From: Glycomyces sp040645615
Lineage (GTDB): Bacteria; Actinomycetota; Actinomycetes; Mycobacteriales; Micromonosporaceae
Direction of reading: 5' to 3'
NCBI RefSeq assembly: GCF_040645615.1
Contig: NZ_JBEYYO010000001.1
Coordinates: 1 to 64,000, forward strand
DNA length: 64,000 nt
Part shown: positions 8,093 to 14,828 of the stretch, in pieces
Layout: each line of letters opens with the position of its first letter
How positions within the stretch are numbered: the first letter of the stretch is position 1
Notes under the pieces: generated by a model
The model's input: only the letters and a program-made list of their open reading frames with translations
What the model was told of the DNA's origin: nothing
Databases searched by the model: none
Made by a program: the position numbers and the translations under genes

Positions 8093-10474
8093 CTAACCGG
8101 GCCAGCGCCATTCGGCGACCGCGGGAATGTCCTCGCCGTGCGAGCGCGTGTACTCCCGCGCGGCGTGCCGGGCGTCGACCATCCGCTGCCGCAGCCCGGC
8201 CGCGTTCGCGCCCAGGCCCGGGACCCGGTCGATGACGTCCATGACCAGGCGGTAGCGGTCGAGGTCGTTGAGCATGACCATGTCGAACGGCGTGGTCGTG
8301 GTGCCCTCCTCCTTGTACCCGCGGACGTGGATGTTGTGGTGGTTGGTGCGCCGGTAGGTCAGGCGGTGGATGAGCGTCGGGTAGCCGTGGAAGGCGAACA
8401 GGACCGGCTTGTCGGCGGTGAACACCGTGTCGAACTGCCGGTCACCGAGCCCGTGCGGGTGCTCGGTGTCGGGCTGGAGCCGCATCAGGTCCACGACGTT
8501 GACCACCCGGACCTTGAGCTTGGGCAGCGTCTGGCGCAGCAGGTCCGCCGCGGCCAGGACCTCCAATGTGGGCACGTCCCCGGCGCACGCGAGCACCACG
8601 TCGGGAGAGAGCCCGTCGTCGGTCGAGGCCCACTCCCAGATCCCAAGGCCCCGTTCGCAATGGCGCACCGCCTCGTCCATGCTCGTGTACTGGAGCGAGG
8701 GCTGCTTCCCGGCCACCACGAGGTTGACGTACTGCCGCGAGCGCAAGCAGTGGTCCATCGTGGACAACAGGGTGTTGGCGTCCGGCGGGAGGTAGACCCG
8801 CACGATCTCGGGCTTCTTGTTCATCACGTGGTCGATGAATCCCGGGTCCTGGTGGGAGAAGCCGTTGTGGTCCTGGCGCCACACGTGGCTCGACAGGAGG
8901 TAGTTGAGCGAGGCGATCGGGTGGCGCCACGGGATCTTCCGCGAGGCGTCGAGCCACTTGGCGTGCTGGTTGAACATGGAGTCGACGATGTGGATGAACG
9001 CCTCGTACGAGGTGAACACGCCGTGGCGGCCGGTGAGCAGGTAGCCCTCCAGCCAGCCCTCGCACAGGTGCTCGGAGAGGACCTCCATGACCCGGCCCTG
9101 CGGGGCTTGGTGCTCGTCGGTCGGGAGGATCTCGGCCTCCCACTGGCGGTCGGTCTGCTCGAAGACCGCGCCGAGCCGGTTGGACGCGACCTCGTCGGGC
9201 CCGAACAGCCGGAACCGGTCGGGGTTGGCGCCCATGACGTCTCGCAGCCACACCCCGAGCGCCTTGGTGGCCTCGCCGACGGTGCGGCCGTGACCCTCGA
9301 TCTCGACCCCGTAGTCGCGGTAGTCGGGCAGGACCAGGTCCCGCAGCAGCAGGCCGCCGTTCGCGTGCGGGTTGGCGCTCATCCTCGCCGCGCCCTCCGG
9401 GTGCTGCGCGAGGAGCTCGGGCACCGGCTTCCCGGTCGCGTCGAACAGCTCCTCGGGCCGGTACGAGCGCATCCACTCCTCAAGCATCGCAAGGTGTTCG
9501 GGGTCGGTGCGGACTGCGGCCAGCGGGACCTGGTGGGCCCGCCAGGTGCCCTCGACCGGCAGGCCGTCGACCTCGGCCGGGCCGGTCCAGCCCTTCGGGG
9601 TCCGCAGGACCACCATCGGCCAGCGCGGCCGCGTCGGCATCCCGTTCGCGCCGCGGCGGGCCTCGGCGCGGATCTCGGCGATCCGGTCGAAGCACGCGTC
9701 CAGTGTGGCCGCCAGCTCCCGGTGCACCGCTTCGGGATCGTCCCCGTCGACCAGGTGCGGCTCGTAGCCCATGCCGCGGAAGTACGAGACGCGGTCCTCG
9801 TCGCCGATCCGGGCCAGGATCGTCTGGTTCGCGATCTTGTACCCGTTGAGGTGCAGGATCGGCAGCACGGTGCCGTCCGACACCGGGTTGAGGAACACAT
9901 TGGACAACCACGATCCGGCGAGCGGGCCCGTCTCGGCCTCGCCGTCGCCCACGACGCAGGCGACCGTCAGGCCCGGATTGTCGAACGCCGCGCCGTAGGC
10001 GTGCGCGAGCGAGTACCCGAGCTCGCCGCCCTCGTGGATCGAGCCGGGGACCTCGGCGGCCACGTGCGAGGGGATCCCGCCGGGGAAGGAGAACTGCCGG
10101 AACAGGCGCCGCATGCCCTCTTCGGAGTGGTTCACCGACGGGTACAGCTCCGGGTAGGTCCCTTCGAGCCACGTGTTCGCCACGATCGCGGGGCCGCCGT
10201 GGCCGGGGCCGGTCACGTAGATCATGTCCAGGCCGCGGTTTTTGATGCAGCGGTTGAGGTGCGCGTAGATCAGGCTCAGGCCGGGGCTGGTGCCCCAGTG
10301 GCCCAACAGCCGCGGCTTGATGTGCTCGGGGCGCAGCGGCTCGCGCAGCAGCGGGTTGTCGAGCAGGTAGATCTGGCCCACGGTGAGGTAGTTCGCGGCC
10401 CGCCAGTACGCGTCGAGGCGCGACAGCTCCTCATCGGAGAGCGTTTCGGCCGCGCGGTCCCGGGTTGTGTCCAT
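8093..10474 (-). CDS. xfp: xylulose-5-phosphate/fructose-6-phosphate phosphoketolase
   Basis: This 793-residue ThDP enzyme matches phosphoketolases throughout. It has the N-terminal YLTVGQIYL.DNPLL segment, the substrate loop GPGHGGPA, the SFPGGIPSH and HEGGELGYSLAHAYGA segments and the ThDP/Mg motif GDGEAETGP...N. It splits xylulose-5-P (or fructose-6-P) with phosphate into acetyl-phosphate and a shorter sugar phosphate. The product can be used by the AckA and Pta encoded at 19.4-22.8 kb. The start ATG at 10474 gives the usual length. It is transcribed alone or after the ArsR/membrane gene pair 74 nt upstream on the same strand. Confidence 0.96.
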   Translation of the reverse strand: MDTTRDRAAETLSDEELSRLDAYWRAANYLTVGQIYLLDNPLLREPLRPEHIKPRLLGHWGTSPGLSLIYAHLNRCIKNRGLDMIYVTGPGHGGPAIVANTWLEGTYPELYPSVNHSEEGMRRLFRQFSFPGGIPSHVAAEVPGSIHEGGELGYSLAHAYGAAFDNPGLTVACVVGDGEAETGPLAGSWLSNVFLNPVSDGTVLPILHLNGYKIANQTILARIGDEDRVSYFRGMGYEPHLVDGDDPEAVHRELAATLDACFDRIAEIRAEARRGANGMPTRPRWPMVVLRTPKGWTGPAEVDGLPVEGTWRAHQVPLAAVRTDPEHLAMLEEWMRSYRPEELFDATGKPVPELLAQHPEGAARMSANPHANGGLLLRDLVLPDYRDYGVEIEGHGRTVGEATKALGVWLRDVMGANPDRFRLFGPDEVASNRLGAVFEQTDRQWEAEILPTDEHQAPQGRVMEVLSEHLCEGWLEGYLLTGRHGVFTSYEAFIHIVDSMFNQHAKWLDASRKIPWRHPIASLNYLLSSHVWRQDHNGFSHQDPGFIDHVMNKKPEIVRVYLPPDANTLLSTMDHCLRSRQYVNLVVAGKQPSLQYTSMDEAVRHCERGLGIWEWASTDDGLSPDVVLACAGDVPTLEVLAAADLLRQTLPKLKVRVVNVVDLMRLQPDTEHPHGLGDRQFDTVFTADKPVLFAFHGYPTLIHRLTYRRTNHHNIHVRGYKEEGTTTTPFDMVMLNDLDRYRLVMDVIDRVPGLGANAAGLRQRMVDARHAAREYTRSHGEDIPAVAEWRWPG

Positions 10475-10548
10475 GCGTCCGAGCGTGCCGCATCAGGCGC
10501 GGGTTGACCGCTGATCCGGAGAATTCCTCGCGCCTGAATCGCGGCCGG

Positions 10549-10794
10549 TCACTCGACTTCCTTGAGGATCCGCTCGACCGACGCCAGGCGGCTCTTGATC
10601 TCGATCAGCGAGGCCTTCAGCTCGGCCGCGTCCAGGCTGGACTTCTCCGCCAGCTCCCGGTAGGCCGCCTCGCGGGCCGCCGAGGCCTTGGCCTTCGAGG
10701 TGGAGGCGAACGAGAAGATCACGGCGATGATGATGACTGTGATGAGCAGCAAGAATCCGAAGACGAACAGCATTCCGGCTTGTTCCGTGGGCAT
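10549..10794 (-). CDS. small single-pass membrane protein with coiled-coil tail
   Basis: This 81-residue protein has one strongly hydrophobic segment at residues 8-30 (MLFVFGFLLLITVIIIAVIF). A charged Ala/Glu/Lys helix follows, probably coiled-coil and cytoplasmic, ending ASVERILKEVE. The ATG at 10794 lies inside the end of the upstream ArsR-type gene, overlapping it by 76 nt in a different frame with AAGGA nearby. Translation coupling is therefore likely. This regulator plus short membrane protein pairing recurs in actinomycetes; its function is not known to me. Confidence 0.8.
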   Translation of the reverse strand: MPTEQAGMLFVFGFLLLITVIIIAVIFSFASTSKAKASAAREAAYRELAEKSSLDAAELKASLIEIKSRLASVERILKEVE

Positions 10795-11138
10795 AACGAG
10801 GTGTCCTTTTCCGTGTCGGTGGTGCTGTCTTGCAGTGTGTCGATCAGCGACTTGACGAGCTGCGGCGTGATCTCCAGGGCGAACGGGACCGCCTCGAAGT
10901 ACTTGACGGCCTTGCCGCCCTCCCCGAGCGCCAGCTCCCCGCGGACGAGGCCCGCGGCCTGGAGCTTCTGGAGGTGCATGTGCAGCAGCGGACGGCTCAT
11001 CCCCAGCTCCCGCGCGAGCAGGCTCACGTACTGCCGCCCGTCCGCCAGGGCGCCGAGAATGCGCAGCCGATGCGGATTCGCCAGCGCCGCGCACGCCGCC
11101 AGCAGCGCTTCCTCCGTCAAGGGCTCCTCGCCGATCAT
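10719..11138 (-). CDS. ArsR-like winged-helix transcriptional regulator
   Basis: This 139-residue protein has a winged-helix domain at about residues 10-85 (LANPHRLRILGALADGRQYVSLLARELGMSRPLLHMHLQKLQAAGLV). It lacks the classical CxC metal site in the recognition helix. The last 30 residues are extraordinarily rich in Ser and Cys (CCSSSDSCCSSQSSSS). That tail is exactly the part read from the overlapping start of the membrane protein gene, so its composition is partly dictated by the other frame. The start ATG at 11138 has only a weak ribosome-binding site. A candidate operator lies about 35 nt upstream. Confidence 0.82.
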   Translation of the reverse strand: MIGEEPLTEEALLAACAALANPHRLRILGALADGRQYVSLLARELGMSRPLLHMHLQKLQAAGLVRGELALGEGGKAVKYFEAVPFALEITPQLVKSLIDTLQDSTTDTEKDTSLCPRNKPECCSSSDSCCSSQSSSSP

Positions 11139-11172
11139 CCTGAGGCCGCTCTCATGTCAACCTTCCCTGTCG

Positions 11173-11194
11173 TGTGTAAGAAAATATTGACACA
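11173..11194. promoter_or_regulatory. candidate operator upstream of the ArsR-like gene
   Basis: TGTGT and ACACA are spaced by 12 AT-rich bases, an island of low GC between two divergent genes. Position and symmetry suggest autoregulation by the ArsR-like protein. No consensus comparison was possible. Confidence 0.4.
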
Positions 11195-11263
11195 TGAAAG
11201 CGAAGCCTGCAACCCCGCCAAAACCCGTTGCCGCCCCCACCCGCCCGTCACCAGAATTGAGCC

Positions 11264-11920
11264 ATGCTCACCGACCATCTGCCGATCTACCGACTCCGCA
11301 TACGCACCGAGCGCCTCGAACTGCGCCTGCCCGACTTCGAAGAGCTCGCCGGACTCGCCGACGCCGCGGCCGAGGGCGTCCACGACCCCTCCTTCATGCC
11401 CTTCATATTCCCGTGGACCGACGCCACCCCCGCCGAACGCGGCCGCAGCGTCGCCCTCTGGTACCACCGCTGCATCGGCCGCTGGGAGAACGACGACTGG
11501 CAGCTGCCCTTCGTGGCCTTCCGCGACGGCCGACCGATCGGCATGCAGGAGATCGGCGCCAAGCGGCTCCCGATCACCCGCGAGGTCGCCACCGGCTCGT
11601 GGCTCGGCCTGGCCCACCACGGCAACGGCCTCGGCACTGAGATGCGCGCCGCCGTGCTGCACTTCGGCTTCGACGCGCTCGACGCCGAATGGGCCACCAG
11701 CGGCTCGCTCGACGCCAACGCGGCCTCGGCGGGCGTCTCGCGCCGACTCGGCTACCAGGCCGACGGCATCGCCCACGTGGTCGTCCAAGGCAAACGGCGC
11801 CTTGAACGGCGCTGGCGGCTCAGCCGCGAGGACTGGGAAGCGCATCGCAGACACGAGGTCACGGTCGAGGGACTCGACGAGGAGGTCCTGAAGATGCTCG
11901 GCCTCGGCGGCGAGGCGTGA
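11264..11920 (+). CDS. GNAT-family N-acetyltransferase (RimJ/RimL type)
   Basis: This 218-residue protein begins TERLELRLPDFEELAGLADAA, as in the Acetyltransf_3 group. It carries the acetyl-CoA pyrophosphate loop as LAHHGNGLGTEMRAAVLHFGFD, where the family has Q/RxxGxG/A, and then LDANAASAGVSRRLGYQADG. The substrate is unknown; relatives acetylate protein N-termini, amino acids or drugs. The ATG at 11264 has no marked ribosome-binding site. It is divergent from the ArsR-like gene and upstream of a tRNA. Confidence 0.88.
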   Translation: MLTDHLPIYRLRIRTERLELRLPDFEELAGLADAAAEGVHDPSFMPFIFPWTDATPAERGRSVALWYHRCIGRWENDDWQLPFVAFRDGRPIGMQEIGAKRLPITREVATGSWLGLAHHGNGLGTEMRAAVLHFGFDALDAEWATSGSLDANAASAGVSRRLGYQADGIAHVVVQGKRRLERRWRLSREDWEAHRRHEVTVEGLDEEVLKMLGLGGEA

Positions 11921-12010
11921 GCCGCGCCCCAATTGGCGCCAAGGCCCCATCGGGGCCGTTCGGGCCATGCGCTACAGTATGGTTCGTTCCCAGGTGAACA
12001 CCTGTGAAAT

Positions 12011-12083
12011 GCGGACGTAGCGCAGTTGGTAGCGCGACACCTTGCCAAGGTGTAGGTCGCCGGTTCGATCCCGGTCGTCCGCT
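12011..12083 (+). tRNA. tRNA-Gly (anticodon GCC), second identical copy
   Basis: All 73 bases equal the tRNA at 2580-2652, including acceptor stem GCGGACG/CGTCCGC and anticodon GCC. It stands alone, preceded by AT-poor sequence containing TATGGT and followed by two hairpins. Confidence 0.97.
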
Positions 12084-12089
12084 CGGTTG

Positions 12090-12120
12090 AAGGGCTCGGC
12101 ATTCGTGTCGGGCCCTTTCT
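12090..12120 (+). terminator. terminator of the second tRNA-Gly
   Basis: AAGGGCTCG pairs with CGGGCCCTT (one G-T pair), followed by TTTCT. It sits 7 nt after the tRNA. Confidence 0.7.
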
Positions 12121-12145
12121 CGTGCCCGGGAACAGGGGCGGACGT

Positions 12146-12175
12146 AAAGGGCCCGGCAGTCATGCCGGGCCCTTT
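12146..12175. terminator. bidirectional terminator between tRNA-Gly and the TetR gene
   Basis: AAAGGGCCCGGC and its exact complement are separated by 6 nt, flanked by A and T runs on the two sides. It can stop both the tRNA transcript and the convergent TetR transcript. Confidence 0.85.
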
Positions 12176-12182
12176 CTCGTGC

Positions 12183-12827
12183 TCATTGCTTCATGTGCTC
12201 GGGCACCCAGCGGGCGCTCATCTCGTCGTCGCTGACCGGGGTGGCCGGGAGTGGTCCGGCTCCGGGGGCTTTGAGGGCCTGGAGGTGCAGTTCCAGGGTC
12301 CGCAGGCGTACCTCGCGGGTGCGTTCGGGGTCGCCGATCACGATGGAGCAGATCGATTCGGTGACCATCTGGAGGTCTCCGTTCACCACGTCCTCGCGCA
12401 GGACTCCGGCGTCTTTGAAGCGGGCCAGCATCGCGGTGTTGAGCGCGTCGCCCTCGATCGCGGCCTGGAACATGTCCGGGCTGGGCGTGAACGTCCCGGC
12501 CAGCCGCACGGTGATCGACGGGGTGTCGGCTTCCACGACGCCTCTCATGAAGGCCCGGAACGCCTCCCAGGGATCGCCTTCGGCCTCGACCGCCTCGCGC
12601 ACCAGCTCGGTGTACCTGGCGAGGCCGTCGCCGCACAGCTTGCGCAGCAGGTCCTCCTTGCTCGGGTAGCGGCGGTAGAGGGCGCTGATGCCGACTCCGG
12701 CGCGCTTGGCGACCTCGGCGATCGGGGCGTCGGGATTCGCGACGAAGACCTCGTGGGCGGCTTCGAGGATGAGGGTGTCGTTGCGGGCGGCCTGGGCTTT
12801 GCGGCCGCTCAGCGGCTTGTCGGTCAT
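12183..12827 (-). CDS. TetR-family repressor of the adjacent efflux pump
   Basis: This 214-residue protein has an N-terminal HTH (PIAEVAKRAGVGISALYRRYPSKEDLL, about residues 35-62) and a helical ligand-binding C-terminal domain, as in TetR regulators. It is the second gene of a minus-strand pair after an MFS exporter gene, with 93 nt between. A 15-base sequence GGAACAGAGTAGTTC just upstream of its start recurs in near-identical form upstream of the MFS gene. It therefore probably represses both its own gene and the pump until a ligand binds. The inducer is not predictable. Confidence 0.92.
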   Translation of the reverse strand: MTDKPLSGRKAQAARNDTLILEAAHEVFVANPDAPIAEVAKRAGVGISALYRRYPSKEDLLRKLCGDGLARYTELVREAVEAEGDPWEAFRAFMRGVVEADTPSITVRLAGTFTPSPDMFQAAIEGDALNTAMLARFKDAGVLREDVVNGDLQMVTESICSIVIGDPERTREVRLRTLELHLQALKAPGAGPLPATPVSDDEMSARWVPEHMKQ

Positions 12828-12842
12828 GGAGGCATCCTAACT

Positions 12843-12857
12843 GGAACAGAGTAGTTC
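12843..12857. promoter_or_regulatory. TetR operator, site 1
   Basis: GGAACAGAGTAGTTC, 16 nt before the TetR start codon. Twelve of 15 bases match the sequence at 14437-14451 read on the minus strand, and the ends form a GAAC/GTTC inverted repeat. Confidence 0.65.
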
Positions 12858-12920
12858 ATTCTGATACGCCCGCACCGGCCGCGCCCCTGAGGGCCCGACC
12901 GGCATGGGGTGCTTCACCGT

Positions 12921-14384
12921 CTAGTGCTCGGCGCGGGCCCGCTTCGGGAGCCCGAACGCGACCACGAGCGCCACCAGCGTGAGTGCGATCGTCAGGCCCG
13001 TGACCAGCCGTGCCGACTCCATCGCGGCAGCGGCCCCGCCGCCGATGTCGAAGCCGGAGAAGAACACCGTGCCGAGCACGGCCACGCCGAGCGCCGCCGC
13101 GCCCTGCTGGAAGGACTCCAACAGCCCCGAGGCCGAGCCGACCTCGTGGTCCTCCAGGTCGCCCACGATGATCTCGAACAGCGGCACGAAGATCATGCCC
13201 ATCCCGATGCCGAAGACCAGGAACGCGGGGGAGAGGGACCACATGCCGGGGGCCGCTTCCGCGCCGAACTGGAACCACAGGACCACCAGGCCCGCGGTCA
13301 TGATCGTCAGGCCCAGGTGCAGGACCTTGCGGCCGAGCTTGGGGGCCAGGCCCGCGCTGGAGCCGGAGCCGATGAACGCGCCCACGGCCCAGCCGGCCAT
13401 CGCCAGGCTCGCGTCGAGCGGCCCGAAGCCGAGGCCGAGCTGGAGGAACAGGCCCACCGCGAGCGAGAACCCGGTGACGGCGCCGAAGAACACGGTCACG
13501 AACGCGATCCCGGAGGTGTAGGAGCGCTTGGCGAACACGCTCAGCTCGATCAGCGCGGCCTTCCCGGCGCGGGCTCGGCGGGCCTGGGTCCAGGCGAACA
13601 GGCCCAGCACCGGGACCGAGGCGATGAGCATCGCGATCGACCACGCGGGCCAGCCGAGTTCGCGGCCTTCGACCAGCGGCACGAGCAGCAGGCACATCCC
13701 GGCGGCGGCGATGAGGGCCCCGCCGAGGTCGAGCTTGAGGCCCTTGGCCACCGGGGCCCCGGCCGGGAGGACCTTGGCGCCGAGGACCAGCGCGGCCAGG
13801 CCCAGCGGCAGGTTGATCAGGAAGATCGAGCGCCAGCCGGTGCCGGCCACGTCGGCGTCCACGAGGAACCCGGCCACGATCGGTCCGGCGATCGAGGCGA
13901 GCCCGATGAGCGGCCCGAACAGCGCGTAGGCCTTGCCGAGCTCGCGGCCGAACATGTCGCGGATGAGCCCGAAGCACTGCGGCACCATCACCGCGGCGAA
14001 CGCGCCCTGGACGACGCGGGCCGCCAGGAGCAGCTCGATCAAGTCAGCCGCGCCGCAGGCGAGGGACGCGGCGAGGAAGCCGACGAGGCCCAGTTGCAGG
14101 ACCCGCTTGCGGCCGAACATGTCGCCGAGCCGCCCGCCGGTGAGGAGGCCCACGGCCAGCGCGAGCGTGTACCCGGCGGCGAGCCACTGGATGGTCGAGG
14201 CGGTCCCGCCGAGCTCGGCGCGGATCGCGGGGGCCGCGACGTTGACGATCGAGGCGTCGAGGAGGTTGAGCAGGGTGGCGGCGAGGATCGCGATCAGTCC
14301 GAGCCAGCGCCGCGGAAAGACCGGGGGCGCCTTGAGGGGCGCGGCGGCCGTCTCGGTCGGGAGGGTGTCGGCGGTGAGGGTCAT
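12921..14384 (-). CDS. MFS drug exporter, DHA2 (EmrB/QacA) family
   Basis: This 487-residue protein has about 14 hydrophobic helices. The family marks are LLDASIVNVAAPAI in helix 1, the loop motif GRLGDMFGRKRVL between helices 2 and 3, and the antiporter motif GPIVAGFLVD in helix 5. DHA2 pumps expel drugs, dyes or secondary metabolites using the proton gradient. The ATG at 14384 follows two candidate operators within 70 nt. It is the first gene of the unit, with the TetR gene downstream, so the regulator gene is likely read from the pump promoter and from its own. Confidence 0.93.
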   Translation of the reverse strand: MTLTADTLPTETAAAPLKAPPVFPRRWLGLIAILAATLLNLLDASIVNVAAPAIRAELGGTASTIQWLAAGYTLALAVGLLTGGRLGDMFGRKRVLQLGLVGFLAASLACGAADLIELLLAARVVQGAFAAVMVPQCFGLIRDMFGRELGKAYALFGPLIGLASIAGPIVAGFLVDADVAGTGWRSIFLINLPLGLAALVLGAKVLPAGAPVAKGLKLDLGGALIAAAGMCLLLVPLVEGRELGWPAWSIAMLIASVPVLGLFAWTQARRARAGKAALIELSVFAKRSYTSGIAFVTVFFGAVTGFSLAVGLFLQLGLGFGPLDASLAMAGWAVGAFIGSGSSAGLAPKLGRKVLHLGLTIMTAGLVVLWFQFGAEAAPGMWSLSPAFLVFGIGMGMIFVPLFEIIVGDLEDHEVGSASGLLESFQQGAAALGVAVLGTVFFSGFDIGGGAAAAMESARLVTGLTIALTLVALVVAFGLPKRARAEH

Positions 14385-14402
14385 GGCGGCCTCCGAAAAC
14401 TA

Positions 14403-14424
14403 TGGAACGGAACGTTAGATTCCA
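14403..14424. promoter_or_regulatory. inverted repeat in the MFS promoter region
   Basis: TGGAA and TTCCA arms are 12 bp apart and include GGAACGGAAC. It is related in half-site to the two better-matching TetR sites and may be a second operator or part of the core promoter. Confidence 0.45.
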
Positions 14425-14436
14425 CTATAGCAGACC

Positions 14437-14451
14437 GGAATAATCTGTTCC
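14437..14451. promoter_or_regulatory. TetR operator, site 2 (before the MFS gene)
   Basis: On the minus strand this reads GGAACAGATTATTCC, matching site 1 at 12 of 15 positions. It lies inside a CGGAA-N7-TTCCG inverted repeat 52 nt upstream of the exporter start. Confidence 0.65.
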
Positions 14452-14527
14452 GTTCAAGAGGTCGAAGTACTCCCTGGAATCGCCGAAACCGGCGTGTGAG
14501 CTGGGGATACTTCGAAAACCGCCGAGC

Positions 14528-14710
14528 CTAGGTCTGCTGGCCCGCGTTCAGGTAGCCGAAGATGATGATTATCGCGACGGCGACGATCACGAGCCACAGG
14601 GTGGCCTTGCGGAACTTGTGGCGGGCGCCGGGGGAGAACCACATGACCGCCGCGATGATGAGCAGCACGCCGACCACTACGCCGGGGGCAGCGCCCAGGT
14701 TGTCTTCCAT
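14528..14710 (-). CDS. small two-helix membrane protein, unknown function
   Basis: This 60-residue protein has two hydrophobic helices (VVVGVLLIIAAVMWF at about residues 11-25 and LWLVIVAVAIIIIFGYL at about 38-54) joined by a basic loop (RHKFRK). It should therefore sit as a hairpin with the loop in the cytoplasm. No ribosome-binding site is obvious before the ATG at 14710. No family was recognised. The strong helix pattern and positive-inside loop support a real gene. Confidence 0.6.
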   Translation of the reverse strand: MEDNLGAAPGVVVGVLLIIAAVMWFSPGARHKFRKATLWLVIVAVAIIIIFGYLNAGQQT

Positions 14711-14828
14711 TTCAGACCAATCACTTCAGAGGGTGACCGTGCGGCGACCGCGAAACCGGTCGCCCACACCATCATTCAGGGCCGAGCCCGGCCGGTCAAC
14801 CTGCTTCGCGGTTCCGGCCGGTCGAGTA

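Noticed and set aside
2580..12083. Two identical tRNA-Gly genes 9.4 kb apart as attachment sites of an integrated element
   Set aside because: The repeat is a complete tRNA at both ends, the DNA between holds ordinary genes (hsp20, pspA, xfp) and there is no integrase or phage gene. Simple tRNA gene duplication explains it.
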